From: Phytophthora colocasiae
Lineage: Eukaryota > Oomycota > Peronosporomycetes > Peronosporales > Peronosporaceae
Length of the DNA: 64,000 bases
Assembly (NCBI GenBank): GCA_018806915.1
Contig: JAGKQI010000096.1
Span: 1,426,001 to 1,490,000, forward strand
Reading direction: 5' to 3'
Shown: positions 20,759-31,895 of the stretch, one piece after another
Numbering within the stretch: the first letter of the stretch is position 1
How the letters are laid out: the number at the start of each line of letters is the position of its first letter
Notes under the pieces: model-generated
Seen by the model: only the letters and a program-made list of their open reading frames with translations
Databases searched by the model: none
What the model was told of the DNA's origin: nothing
Translations under genes and position numbers: made by a program

Positions 20759-21205
20759 ATGATCCTGACTCAGGAAGAAATCGACGCCTGCCGAGAGTCA
20801 TTCGTGCACTTTGACAAAGACGGTAGCGGCACTATCGACAAGTATGAGCTGTCGAAGGTACTAGAAGCCATGGGCCAGAAGCCGACCGACGAGGAGCTCT
20901 TTCAAATGATTGCCGAGGTTGATAACGATCACAGTGGAGAGATCGAGTTTGCCGAGTTCCTCCAAGTGATCGAGGCACAGAAACTTCGTGCAGCACAGTT
21001 TGACGATGAATCCGACTTTATCGACGCCTTCGTGGCCTGTGGAGGTAATCCCGACAAGACAGGGCATGTGGAGCGGAAAATGCTAGTACAGCTCATCAAG
21101 AAGGACTTTGGTTTGCCCATAGACATCGATCGCATGCTCGACGAACTGGACACAGACGGAAGTGGAGAAATTGAATACGAAGAGTTTAAGGCGCTGCTCT
21201 CTTAG
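20759..21205 (+). CDS. Calmodulin-like EF-hand protein, 148 aa
   Basis: Single exon from an ATG at 20759. Four EF-hand positions: loop 1 DKDGSGTIDKYE, loop 2 DNDHSGEIEFAE and loop 4 DTDGSGEIEYEE have full calcium ligands; loop 3 (NPDKTGHVER) has lost them. So it is a three-site calcium sensor of calmodulin/centrin size. Partner and pathway cannot be told; axonemal light chains of this size exist, and flagellar genes occur nearby, but there is no specific evidence. It converges with RAD18, with 63 bp between the stop codons. Confidence 0.88.
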   Translation: MILTQEEIDACRESFVHFDKDGSGTIDKYELSKVLEAMGQKPTDEELFQMIAEVDNDHSGEIEFAEFLQVIEAQKLRAAQFDDESDFIDAFVACGGNPDKTGHVERKMLVQLIKKDFGLPIDIDRMLDELDTDGSGEIEYEEFKALLS

Positions 21206-21268
21206 AACAAAACACTGGTACATTGCAAGTGTCTCTAACAATGCAGGAGAGAATGAAACTGGAGTCTA

Positions 21269-22777
21269 TTACAAAGATATTTTGCTCTGGAAATGCATCT
21301 TCTTGCGTAAGCGCTTCTTGGCAGGGGTGGATGATGCCTCGTAGCCGCATGCTTCACATTGCCGACATGTTGCTTCGTTGATTAATGTACACCGTGAACA
21401 CTGCCACTCGCTGGGTGTTTCACTCGCGTCTTCGGTATTGGCAATCGTTATAACCGAGGTATCCGCTGCCGAGTCGGAACCATCGTTGCTCCGAGCATGT
21501 TTACCTAGGCTTTCGTGCTTTTTGCTCCCACCCGTAAGTTCCTCCTCTTCCTCTCCATCCTCGCCTTCATTTTCGGAGACGACGATCTCTTCGGTAGCTC
21601 GTTGGAACTCAGACGTGGCATCCGGAGAAGCAAACGCAGGAGCAATTGCCCGCTTGGCCTTTGCCTTGGCTTTAAGTGGAGTCTTGGATTCTTTCTCGCA
21701 TAAAGCACGCGCCACGCCATCCAGATCATCATAGCGATTCGCGGGAGACTGCTCTTGAACAAGTGGAGATGGTAACACAGTTCGAATTTCATGAGTCACT
21801 GAGTTCACGTAGAATTCTTGCTTGATGCTTGTGTCTAAAGCACAAAAATGTCTCCACACGCCCACCGATGTTGCATCTTCATCTCTGTCCTTCTGTTTTG
21901 CCGGCGTACTGGTCGACGATGTATCCGTCGCTGGTGTTGCCGGCTTCTTCCCTGCTTTCCTGTCTGCAATATCTTGTCTGAGCTTCTCAAAATTAGCACG
22001 CATCTGTACGGACACGCCTGACGACGGGGACGCCGCGTTCCCACCCCCTGCGTTTTCATTTCCACTGTGACTGCGTTTGAACGCGTCCGTCTTAGCCTTC
22101 AGTTGAATTCTAGCATAGTGATTTCGCACTACTTCCTCTCGTAGCTGAGTTGCGCTCTTTGGATTCACTGAATCGGCTTGAGCATTCGACAGCAAAACGT
22201 ACTACAGGGGGAAAAAATGAGTAAAAAAATTAGATATACCAATTCAGTCTCATTCCCCCACCTCTTTGTGAATCTGAATGATCTCGTCTCGATTTTTGGT
22301 CGGTACTCGAACGTTGATGGAGTCCAGCAGTTTCCTCACTTCCTTGTCCCTCATGACGTTGTACGACATGAGCGGCATGCGTTCTGGTTTTTCCTGTTTG
22401 CTCTTCTTTTTCTCCGTGTTTGGAGTACATGTGGCAGATCTAGGTGCCTTTGTCCCCTGCAGTCTCTTAAGTAGACCTGGTTTAGATCGCTCAAAGAGCA
22501 GAGCTACCTGTTCCAGTGCCCGATTCGGCACTAATTCCCTTGACGTGCAGGGCTTTTTACACGACGGACAGCAGCCATGCGCCCCTTTGCTCTGCAGGAA
22601 GCGGCGCACACAGGTCGAGCAGAATGTGTGCGAACAGGGAAGTAGCACTGGGCCGTGGAAGAAGTCGCCGCAGATCTGACAGCGCAGGTGGTTCTCCATC
22701 TCCCGCTGGGGTTTGCAGTCCTCCGGCCATTCCCATTCGTCCTGTATATCATCGGCTTCAAAACCCATCATCTGCAT
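21269..22777 (-). CDS. RAD18: RAD18-like E3 ubiquitin ligase with C-terminal RanBP2/NZF zinc finger, 2 exons
   Basis: Exons 22777-22262 and 22201-21269 give 482 residues (human RAD18 has 495). A C3HC4 RING lies at residues 33-73 (CQICGDFF, CSHTFCSTC, CPSC). The SAP-like segment MSYNVMRDKEVRKLLDS at about 138-170 leads across the intron into NAQADSVNPKSATQL, a signature of RAD18. RAD18 with RAD6 monoubiquitinates PCNA at stalled forks. The UBZ4 finger found in animal RAD18 is not visible; instead the C-terminus has a W-x-C-x2-C...N...C-x2-C RanBP2/NZF finger. A short WW-like segment (WRHFCALD...FYVNSVT) occurs at about 320-350. The two halves were joined by the 60-nt intron with GT and AG ends. 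Confidence 0.9.
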
Positions 22778-23039
22778 GACTTTAACCCTTCTAGTAATGT
22801 CACCTTGCGAATAATAAAATTGTAAACGTATTAAATCGATAAGGAATCAAAGGGGGAAGGCGAGTATGACCCGAGTGTACTGAAGCAGCGCAAATGGGGA
22901 CTGCAGCGGTTCCCGCGAAAATTGCTGCTAGTATTACCGGTTTTTACGTCAGTTTGATTAGCTATGTGGTTGACACCAGTTAATACGAAATGATTGCGTC
23001 ATTCTGTGCTTGGACTGGAAGAGACCATTTAAGGAAAAC

Positions 23040-24269
23040 ATGACGAGCTTCTTGACGGCTTTTGACGCGCAACTGGTGAAGTACCTGGAGCAGTTGGAGG
23101 ACCTTCAGGACAGGAACCAAAAGCAGCATAGCTTTCAGCCCACATTCTGGCTTCAACAGACCGACTTTGATGTTGCGCGGGAGGTTTTCGTTGCGGTAGG
23201 ACATCAGTCAGGAGTTCGAAGAGGTTGTGTGATACATGCTGATTAGTACTGGTTATTGTAGGCAACTGGAGTCATCGGACACACCGTAACCAAGTTTTCG
23301 CTCGTGTATAGCAAAACACCCAGCAAGGAGGAAGGAGCCAGCATTTGTGAAGCACTGGACAAGCCCTGCGAGCACCTTCTGGCTGCCACCAACGTTGCGC
23401 TATTCTGTGGTGCTGGACCGTCACTCGCGACGGAGATTATCAACGATGCAATGTACGTTACCAATTCCGATAGCTTCAAAAGCTACAGTCTTGGAACTGA
23501 CATCAGTTTGGTGTATGTGTTGAAGCCGTCTGATCAAAAGCGTGCACGACCTAACCAAAACCATCGAGAAGGGTGATTTGGCCAAGGTGCCGCAACTAAC
23601 TGGTCGTGTATGGGAGTATTCTACTGCTCGTGTGTCGAAGTCTAACTGCGTGGCTTCGAAGCGCAGCATGCTGCAGGTGCGGAAGCAACGCACCTGGGTA
23701 ATCAGCTGTATTTACGACCTTGCTGACAAGTTCTTGGTATGCTGTAGTGTATTACAATGCTGAACTCTACGGTCGACGAGCTGAAGGAGTTCCTCTCTGA
23801 GCAGGAAGAAGGTGACAACGAAGGTGCTACACTGGACGAGGTTGAGCAGGACGACGAGTTCGGCTTCGACTCCAAATTGACAGAGGAGGAGCGTACACTG
23901 TTCCAGAGCGGACTGAAGCTGTTGTCGATGTGCGCAGCAATTATGAAGCGCGGCGTGCTCACCATCAAGAAGCTGACGATCACGAATGAGCAAGACGCGT
24001 TCTTGAAGTGGACGGCCCGGCTAGATACCAGCTACACAGCAGCGCAGGACGCGATCGTGGACTTTGGCGCGGCGCTGTATCCTCCAATCGGAACTGACGA
24101 GTTGTCTGAGGCTGTAAGCGAATTAGAGACTTCGGCTACAGCAATTCTGGCTTGTTTGAAGGAGATGCCTGATCTAGCTTCGTCTGAGGAGAATGCTCTT
24201 GGCGTTGGTGAGGCTGCCTTCATTAAGCAGCTCGCAACTGTGAAGACTCAAATAGAGGCCTCCTCCTGA
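23040..24269 (+). CDS. CCNDBP1: Cyclin-D1-binding protein 1 / GCIP-family protein, 4 exons
   Basis: Exons 23040-23195, 23262-23452, 23526-23676 and 23748-24269 join in frame to 339 residues (human 360). The family pattern is clear in the second half: an acidic loop DDEFGF, then LTEEE, a helix with MKRGVLTIKKLT and FGAALYPP. The first half is helical with VTKFSLVYSK. Human GCIP/CCNDBP1 is a helix-rich binding partner of cyclin D and Grap2 and has been linked to transcription and DNA repair; the role in oomycetes is unknown. Exon 3's acceptor is weak, so its exact left edge (23526 or 23542) is uncertain. It is divergent from RAD18 by 262 bp and followed 39 bp later by the next gene. Confidence 0.8.
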
Positions 24270-24308
24270 ATTTCCTAGCCAATCACAACCGAGGAGTGTC
24301 GAGGGAGA

Positions 24309-25255
24309 ATGGAGGACACGAACGCTGACCTTGTGTCGGGTTTCTCTATATGGGCTGTCCCGGCCCAACCGGCAGCCAAAGAGCTCGAAGACGTTATTAA
24401 TGCGTATGCTAAGAAACTGTCGACGCCGTCCTTCCTGCCGCACATGACAGTACTCTCTGGCGTGAAGGTAATGACACTATAGATTTAATGACAACTTTAC
24501 CATTTCACTTAACTCTTGAGTGTGAAGGGGCTGATGGCTGCAGAGGCGACGGCTAAATTGTCGGAACTGGCAGCTTCGATGCGTGTTTTGGATGTGGAGA
24601 TCGAGACTGTGACGTTCAAGGTGCAGTGACTTTTCTGAAATGCGAGAAATAGCCTAACGTGGCCTGGCATTCTTGTAGGAGCTGTACTTCCAGTGCGTTT
24701 TCGGGCTGCTGAAGCTCACTCCTGACCTCCAGCAAGCGCATGACCTCTCCAAAGAGGTGGGATGAACTTAGCGGCATTTGACACATGAGACAAAGTTTTG
24801 CCACTGACAACAATCCGTGCTGCTCTTGCGATCTACTGTAGATCTTTGCGGTTGAGAGGAACGACGCGTTCATGCCCCACGTGAGGTGAGATCACTTTCC
24901 TGCCCAGGAATATCTCTAGCCGTCAAGCAGCTACCGTTGACTCAAAGCCCATACTTCCTGGGTGTCGGACGGAGAATATCAGTGCCTGACGAAGAGTAAC
25001 TACTTGCGTGTACAGTTTCATCTACGGCGATCTGGCGAGTGAGGCGCGTGCCGAGTTGGCGAAAGAATTACGCCCGGAACTCGACGGGAAGTGCTTGAAG
25101 GTGGGGTTTGCAGGCATGGTCGTGCGTAGAAACACCATCCAACTGATCATTTTGTCACGGTCCGATGTGTGCAGATGGAGAAGCTGCAGTTATGGCGCAC
25201 ACTTGACCAAGTCGAGACTTGGGAGCTCCTGGCGGAAGCCAACCTGCACGAGTAG
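24309..25255 (+). CDS. 2H-family cyclic phosphodiesterase-like protein, 6 exons
   Basis: Exons 24309-24467, 24528-24620, 24679-24756, 24842-24885, 25016-25118 and 25175-25255 give 185 residues. The two catalytic H-x-T/S motifs of the 2H phosphoesterases are present: PHMTVLSG (His45, Thr47) and PHVSFIYGD (His123, Ser125; split by an intron). Length and motif spacing match plant and yeast cyclic phosphodiesterase (CPDase/Cpd1), which opens ADP-ribose 1'',2''-cyclic phosphate from tRNA splicing. It starts only 39 bp after the preceding gene's stop codon on the same strand, so its promoter must lie in or next to that gene's 3' end. Confidence 0.88.
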
Positions 25256-26379
25256 TTGTTGAGTTCAAGCCTGACATAGACAGTGTTGTGGTGAATACAA
25301 TTTCACCCGATCGTAGGGGATAGGACTGCTGGTGGCTTTGATTCGCTACAAATGCGCAAAAGGAAAAGCCGAGCCAATTGTACAGGCATTTTCTGAAGGG
25401 CAACGAGCTACTGTAAGTTGTTTTTGGATCTGATGGACCCAAGCATAATAGCGATAGCGATAGCCCCATGTCTATTTGTTTGCTGAAGACATGCAGCAGC
25501 ATTGCACGGCTTTACCGGATTCGAAAACGTGTGGACCACGCAGGCAAATCTCTTCCTGGGATACAGTACGGTCGTGCACGCGCTTTTTGGGCGTCATCTC
25601 GGCAGAGCGGCGATTGATCGATCGATCGCCCGACTGGCATCCATCGGCTGCTTTTCGGTGACCGCGTTTGACGTCACTACATATTGACCGACCGAGTTGC
25701 CGAGTTGGCTCAATGTCGCTAAATTTTAACTGCCTTGCCCACGATGGTCTATCATGTTTGTTTGCATGTCTTCCCACAATGAATATCTTAGTTCTGCAGT
25801 ATTGAATGAAAATCGTTTGAACTACACCTGTCATATACAATGATTTCTGACAAACAATATTTCATGACGGAGTGCAATTGTTATTCTAAGATTAACTATG
25901 AGACACTAAATCGCCAGTTTCGGGTGCTCAATTGTATTCAAATCAAAGAAATGACAATCTCCTTGAAACCCCCTGAACTGTCACTTTATCTCTGCCTGTT
26001 GCAGGGCGAAAAGAAACGCACTGCTCAGCCATTCCGCGCGTGTCGATGTCCAAGCGCTAGCCGGCCACTGCCTATACTGAGCCGCAGTTGCAAGCCTCGC
26101 CGCGCCCGGTAAGTAACTTTTTAGCCGCCTGCGAAGCTTCCGCGGGTGATAAAGTGGCCTTCCTCCTCCCCCTTCCCTTCTGCATGAGCGTGAGGCGCGG
26201 CAGTCCTTAAAAAAGCCGCTTGCCCTCGATTGCTCAGCCTCTGGTCGCCTTCATCACTGAGGCTCCGGTCTGTGCTAGTAGAAAAACACCCAACGGTGGC
26301 CAGGAGGAAGCGCCCCGCCAGCCTCATCGTCTCGGTAGACGACGAGGGGAGGAGGCCCCCGCAACTAACTACCTCTGCC
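25256..26379. other. Intergenic region upstream of the thiol dioxygenase gene
   Basis: About 1.1 kb. It includes a run of CGAT units (GATCGATCGATCG, near 25614-25627), AT-rich DNA and, in the last 250 bp, a GC-rich leader with pyrimidine tracts. No gene is supported. Confidence 0.4.
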
Positions 26380-28001
26380 ATGGGCAAGACTCACACACTC
26401 TCTGCTCCCAACAGCGCCCACCCCGCGTCCGAGACCGCCACCCGCGCCGTTCAGTCGAAACACAGCGCCAGTTCCAGCCCATCCAGACACAAAGGAGACG
26501 TTGGGAAGCTCGTTTACTGTATTCTTCGCGAGTACCCGACCCCGCAGCACTCTTCAGCACCAGGAGGCTTCCCATTAGCTCGAGAGCCACAGCCAGAACC
26601 GTCTACTAGCCCCTACGACCCTAGCCACCACTACAACGGACTTGTCCGTCGCCAACAACTCCCGCTCCGTCAGAGATCCAGGAACCGCCACGCCATGCCG
26701 CGTCAGAAGGACACGAAGCGGATTGACCCCACACGTGCACGTAACCCTGGGGAACCAGTGGCTGATGCCGAGCCGCATAATGTGTTTAAAGTCAGCGGCA
26801 GCCCGATCATAAGTCCACGTTCGATCCGTCACTGTCTCGAAGAGCCCGAGTACGGAATCGATGGCAAACCCAGGAAGCACTCGAACGGAGGCGTATCACT
26901 GCCCAATCCGCCTCTTTCCAAGGAAGACGCACTAGTAGCAGCAGCGGCAGCAGCTGTTCAAGCAAAGGAAGCTCAGAAGGCACTTGAAGCAGAACAGGCC
27001 GCTAATGCCAGTTTACAGGGACTCACTGGTGTGCAGCTTGTCGTCCAGCAGATGCTGGCTACGCACACGCACACCCTCAATCTACTCGGTGTCGAGAGGG
27101 CTGAGTTCCCGAACACGAGGTTGTCTCTGAAACAGGTCGAGACGATGTTGAGCCCCATCGTGGCGCTGTGTAACGCGCTGCGAGCCGATCACTTCGGCAT
27201 TCACGTCCCCACCCCACAGATCGCGAACACCATGAACGACGTACATTACTGGAAGCTCTGGGAGTCGGATACCATTGACATCGGTATCTTCTTCATGCCA
27301 CCGAACAGCGCTATCCCGCTGCACAACCACCCAGGCATGAGTGTGGTTACGAGAGTGTAGGTCATTCTTGGTTACAAGGATACGCAGTGGAGAGGTCTAA
27401 TGATTGTGCTGTTTTCTTGCTTCAAACAGACTTTATGGCTCGGCCACTGTAACCTCGTACGATATCATATCCGATACGGAAGTCCAGAGGCTGGAAGCAG
27501 GGGACGAGATTGTTTACGAAGATGCCACGTTCAGCTCCGAGTACGTTTAGCGTACTTTTTGGGTTTCTTGGTAATGTTTTCATCTGCTAATTTGTTTGTA
27601 TTCAACTCAGTGCTGTCAACCCTGAAAAGGAATCGGTGTCATGGGCACGCGTCAGTCGTGAAGGCCAGTATGGTCAGGAAACCACTACATGGCTAGACCC
27701 TCGTCGGTTTAACCTTCATAACATTCAGGCTAGCTCGGATATTGGGTGTGCGATGCTGGATATTATGGTGCCTCCCTATGATAAGTACGTGCCCAAGACA
27801 AGCTTACGTACGGATAGAATACTTACTTAGCTTTCTTTTCACTGCAGTGCCAACCGGGATTGTCATCATTTCAAGGTTTTGGAGAAAAAAATGGTGCACA
27901 ACGAACGTCTAGTGAAGATGCTAGAGTCTATCAAGCCTGACAACCACATGGATCCCGCCAATTCGAATGGAACGGCGAACTCGTCGCCAGCATCTTCGTG
28001 A
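26380..28001 (+). CDS. Cysteine/cysteamine (PCO/ADO) thiol dioxygenase, 4 exons
   Basis: Exons 26380-27356, 27430-27540, 27611-27784 and 27848-28001 give 471 residues from the ATG at 26380; an in-frame ATG at 26695 would give 366. The C-terminal 270 residues match the PCO/ADO fold: GIFFMPPNSAIPLHNHPGMSV with the iron-binding HNH pair near residues 317-319, LYGSATV at the next exon joint, and RDCHHFKVL with the third histidine. Plant PCOs and animal ADO use iron and O2 to oxidise N-terminal cysteine of target proteins (an oxygen-sensing degron) or cysteamine. The N-terminal 200 residues are low-complexity, rich in Ser, Pro and Ala, and probably disordered. Confidence 0.88.
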
Positions 28002-28266
28002 TCTTGGCGCTGAGGGCACTACGCTCTCGGTGGAATCCGCGAAGAGGTCGTATCTGGTTTCTATTTCCTATATCTTCCATGCCATTGTCATGCGTGGAAT
28101 GCTCCCAAACATGCCAGTCTGGTTGAGTTTTGGATGGTTGCGTATTCTGTCCGCGTTGTGCATGCTCTGGCAACAAGTAATGGAGATGAAGAATCAAGTA
28201 CAGGACGGCGCGATAGAAGTCGAGCAGCAGCAGATCAAAGCGAAGCGCGCCCGCGTCGGTAGATGA
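27967..28266 (+). CDS. Overlapping ORF at the 3' end of the dioxygenase gene, doubtful
   Basis: A 99-codon frame overlaps the last 34 bp of the dioxygenase gene and continues through a hydrophobic stretch (WLSFGWLRILSALCMLW) and a charged helix ending KRARVG. It could be an alternative 3' exon, a separate small gene, or 3' UTR noise. No homologue is recognised. Confidence 0.2.
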   Translation: MERRTRRQHLRDLGAEGTTLSVESAKRSYLVSISYIFHAIVMRGMLPNMPVWLSFGWLRILSALCMLWQQVMEMKNQVQDGAIEVEQQQIKAKRARVGR

Positions 28267-28523
28267 ACGTCCAAGGCGTATTGGTATTATTATTATTGGG
28301 ATTTGGTGTGGAAACCTTGTGTGCTATTGTTCGTTCCCTGTGCGAAGGAGTAATAGCAAGCGAGAAGAGAAGAGAAAGAAGGCCAAACCAGTAAACATGT
28401 GAAAAATGAAGCCTTGTGGAAGAGTGAACTGAGGTGTAGTACACTTGTTTTCTTTGATAAGTAGGTAGGGCCATGTGCGGCGTAGTACGGAACTCGTGAC
28501 ATGATTAATATACATTTGCTAGC

Positions 28524-31500
28524 CTAGAGATGCGTCATGCCGCCGCCTTCTTCTGTTTCAGCCGACTCCATGGCACCAGGTCGGTTTCCAAGCTCTGGTC
28601 GGCATTTCAAATCTTCTACCAGAGTCGTCTTCGGTGTGTACTTGAACGAGCGGAACTTGGTACGAAGAGGAGCGTCATCAATACCTAACGCGTTGATCAC
28701 TTGCAACTGCAATTCGCTATCCATGAATCCCAGCAGCTTGCGAACACAGTAAATGTCGGAAACATCATCGCCATCTCTGGTAACTCTGGTAGCCCCACCG
28801 AAATCGTGGCGGTACCACTCGCATACACGGGGCAACACGATAGTGTTCGAGTCCTCTTTCACCTCTAAATATCCTAGTACACTGCTGCGCTTCAGCAACA
28901 CGCGCAAAACGGCATTCAGCTGGTCGTGTAAGCTTTCTGGTTCATAAATGACGATTTCTTGGCTGTTCATGTGGTTCATCACCAGCGCGAGACTAAGGCG
29001 AAAATCTGGATGTGCGATCCCGAGATCCTGCAACCGACTAGCTGGTCCATTTGCTGTCGTTATAACGCTTTGAACGCTCAGGTGGGGGAGCTCAGCGCGA
29101 GGTAGGCGGTTCCGCAGGATCACGTGTTCAATCTCCGCAAGTGATAAACTAACTTGTTCCCCAGTCGGTCCACGACTCAGTGCGTAGCATGTTCGTGTGA
29201 GGAAGTGGCTCCATTGGCCTTTGCCACGCGGAAAACCTTGGGAAATCATGGCATGTGCGAGCACCGTGTGGTACAGGTTCAAGTAGAAAGCCACCTGCTC
29301 TTCATGAGAACCTGAATCCTGCAAAAGCTTCAAGTCCACTGCTCGCAGTGCGCTAGCATCGTCCAAGAATGCCAGCACATCCGTCACAGAGAGCTGTTGA
29401 GCGTTGTTGAGAATGTGCAAAGCTCGTCTCAGCGTGCGCTCCACAAGCTTCAGTGACCCCGCAACAGTGTCAGCAACAATTTTCTCGACACCTGCTTCAT
29501 CAGTGCCAACTGATAGGCATTCTGGTTGTTTCAGCTGCGGGAAAAGGAGCCGTGAGTTGAGGTCCACCCGATTCGCAGGTCGAAGCGCAGTGGAGGCAGT
29601 GAATCCAATATACATTTCGCCTTGAAGCGCGCGATCAAAGTTGGCCTGGGGGTTGCAGTACTGTAGAATGCCTCGCACCCATGCATCTCGAGTCGAGCTG
29701 GTGCCAACACACAGGACAATTTCCTCTGCGAAAGTGCTGATCTGCAGCGCGAAAGCCCCTTCAGTGCCGCTAGCTCCGTCGTGAAACGCCGCAACCGACG
29801 GAATTTCTACAACTCGAGCACCGATGATGTGGGAACACGGTACCTGCTTCTCTGGACTAGAGTCGTACGACCGATAAAACATGAGTGTGTCCTTGGTAAG
29901 CAGTAGCACCTCCTGTCGAAGCAATTCAGCGGCATAGTAGCGATAGATCACTCCTTCAAAGACGACGCCCATATCTTCGCGATCACGGCGACTGAGATTG
30001 ACGCCAATTCGCGATGGGGATAATTTGGTGCTGGAAGTATACGACTCTTGTAGTCTTTGACGCCTCGTAAGACACTTGTATAGCTCTGCCTGGGCTGCAA
30101 TCAAGTGGCCATCTTCTAGCGTATTTGTCTCCTCTCCAAATCCGATTCCGTTTAAAGTCTCGGTATCGCTAGGGCAATCACTGGAGTAAGACAGTGTCGA
30201 TGGAGGAAGCGGTTCTCCAGCTAGCCGTTGAAGATGCATCATCACTTGTTGAGCTTCACTTGAGATTGTGCTGTAACTGCCGATACGTGAGCGACTATGA
30301 AAGCGCAGCTTCGCCAGTTCGTCGGCTGATTTTCCTCTTTTCTGAGCGTGCCGACCTTGCAACAAGTTACGCAGCTCGTAACTACTCACAATAGCAAGTC
30401 GATAGCGGCACTGCGGCTTAACCAGTTCACCGTCCGCATCCAATGCAGCATCGTCATATTCTCCAATCCTGTCTTTCACAGCAAACACGTAGTGGACGCG
30501 GCGCACATCGGAAGCTACATCCACCTCTTCCATCCAGCACAAGTACGAAAACGAAAGTTGTCCGAGACGTCGAGCGTGCTCAAGTCGCAGGAACTCCGCA
30601 TGCTCCTGAGTCAGCACAGGGTCCTCTTCTGTCAACGAGCTTGCATCGCTCAGCGTCGTGCTCATCGTGCTCATCTCTGAACCTATGAGACTCACTCCAG
30701 TTCCAGATACAGAAGACCCTCTGCCGACACCGCTGTCTCGTCCACCAGCTTCGCGCATCGCCTCCTCATTGACCATAACCTCATAGTCGTTGTGAGGGTG
30801 CCGCTTGTTCTTGTTGTACTTGACCTCGAACGAGAACAAATAGTCCTTATCGCGCTGTCGGTGGCTGTCCGACAGCTCCACAGCTGAAGGTTTCACTTCA
30901 TACGCCACCAATCTCAATGGCAATGAGTCGAAAAAGCCCGCGAGATCCATAGCATTGAGTCCTCCAGGCAAATTGGCAGTCTCCCATCGAGTCAGATCCA
31001 CATACATCGTGTGGAAGTCAAACGTGTACGTCGGTCCAACAGCGTATTTTTCTTCTCCAAGCGCTGTGTGTCTTCTCTTCCTGCGCTGTTCCTCACTTTC
31101 TCCAAAGTCTGCGGTACCTAACACAGGCGGGATCTCTCCTTCCAGTGTCACCGCGAACTGATCCACTGATTGATACAGCGGAAATGCCACAGCAGGCAAT
31201 TCGTCGAAATCCTCACTGTCTGTAGAGCTGCCAAAGCTGAAACTCACTCTGCCAAGTCTCCTGATTAGCCCCATAATAACCATCGCCACACTTCGCGTGA
31301 ACACTCCCGGGGTGATCCTTGCCGGCAATTCTCCGCCTAAAAACACTGGTCCGCTCGGCGCCTGTTTGAAACGTCCCTGCACTTGAATCCAGAACATGCG
31401 GCGTTTGCCTGCAAAAAGCCCCGCGTAATGCGAATCTTCAGGCTGTGTACGCACTAGGAACAGTGCATGACCAATAAAGAGTTCTGTCTCAAAAGGGACG

Positions 31501-31895
31501 GGCGTACGGGAGTTCATCTCGAAATCTTCATGTGTTGTCGTAATACTGCCCACGTCACTGACCACGAGGTTGGCCATGCGTTGCCGTGCGACGCGTTGAC
31601 GATGTAGCGTCTCTTCTTCTTCCTCCTCTTCTTGTTGGTCCAGTAGCTCTTGGTCCTCTCCTGGGGCTGGGAGCTCCTCGTCACCTTCAGTGGACGCGTC
31701 ATCCTCCATAGTGGACGGCGTCCGCTCGCCTTTAAGATGAAACCGGAGCTGTTCAATGACATGTGCGCCGTGTTCCAGCAGGATGAAGATCAGGAGCGCG
31801 CCTAGAAGTCCGTAGATACCCAGAACGTAGTGTACTGCCACACTGAGCGATGCCAGCGCCGCCAAGTCCGGCAGCCAGTCCGCATCGTCCGCCAT
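28524..31895 (-). CDS. Membrane-anchored DUF1769 + PH-like + DUF547 protein, 1123 aa
   Basis: Single exon from an ATG at 31895. A hydrophobic segment at residues about 18-43 probably anchors the protein. An acidic stretch follows (about 65-95). Residues about 140-370 contain FWIQVQGRFKQAPSGPVFLGGEL and MYVDLTRWETANLPGGL, the signature of DUF1769, known mainly from fungal proteins. Residues about 645-745 look like a PH domain (IYRYYAAELL...LLLTKDTLMFYRS...TRDAWVRGILQYC). Residues about 850-1035 match DUF547 (VAFYLNLYHTVLAHAM and a later HPDFRLSLALVMNH). The pairing suggests a lipid- or membrane-associated adaptor, but no function is known. Confidence 0.75.
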   Translation of the reverse strand: MADDADWLPDLAALASLSVAVHYVLGIYGLLGALLIFILLEHGAHVIEQLRFHLKGERTPSTMEDDASTEGDEELPAPGEDQELLDQQEEEEEEETLHRQRVARQRMANLVVSDVGSITTTHEDFEMNSRTPVPFETELFIGHALFLVRTQPEDSHYAGLFAGKRRMFWIQVQGRFKQAPSGPVFLGGELPARITPGVFTRSVAMVIMGLIRRLGRVSFSFGSSTDSEDFDELPAVAFPLYQSVDQFAVTLEGEIPPVLGTADFGESEEQRRKRRHTALGEEKYAVGPTYTFDFHTMYVDLTRWETANLPGGLNAMDLAGFFDSLPLRLVAYEVKPSAVELSDSHRQRDKDYLFSFEVKYNKNKRHPHNDYEVMVNEEAMREAGGRDSGVGRGSSVSGTGVSLIGSEMSTMSTTLSDASSLTEEDPVLTQEHAEFLRLEHARRLGQLSFSYLCWMEEVDVASDVRRVHYVFAVKDRIGEYDDAALDADGELVKPQCRYRLAIVSSYELRNLLQGRHAQKRGKSADELAKLRFHSRSRIGSYSTISSEAQQVMMHLQRLAGEPLPPSTLSYSSDCPSDTETLNGIGFGEETNTLEDGHLIAAQAELYKCLTRRQRLQESYTSSTKLSPSRIGVNLSRRDREDMGVVFEGVIYRYYAAELLRQEVLLLTKDTLMFYRSYDSSPEKQVPCSHIIGARVVEIPSVAAFHDGASGTEGAFALQISTFAEEIVLCVGTSSTRDAWVRGILQYCNPQANFDRALQGEMYIGFTASTALRPANRVDLNSRLLFPQLKQPECLSVGTDEAGVEKIVADTVAGSLKLVERTLRRALHILNNAQQLSVTDVLAFLDDASALRAVDLKLLQDSGSHEEQVAFYLNLYHTVLAHAMISQGFPRGKGQWSHFLTRTCYALSRGPTGEQVSLSLAEIEHVILRNRLPRAELPHLSVQSVITTANGPASRLQDLGIAHPDFRLSLALVMNHMNSQEIVIYEPESLHDQLNAVLRVLLKRSSVLGYLEVKEDSNTIVLPRVCEWYRHDFGGATRVTRDGDDVSDIYCVRKLLGFMDSELQLQVINALGIDDAPLRTKFRSFKYTPKTTLVEDLKCRPELGNRPGAMESAETEEGGGMTHL

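Noticed and set aside
25476..25687. Overlapping ORFs between the cyclic phosphodiesterase and dioxygenase genes
   Set aside because: Short, in three frames at once, no homology recognised.
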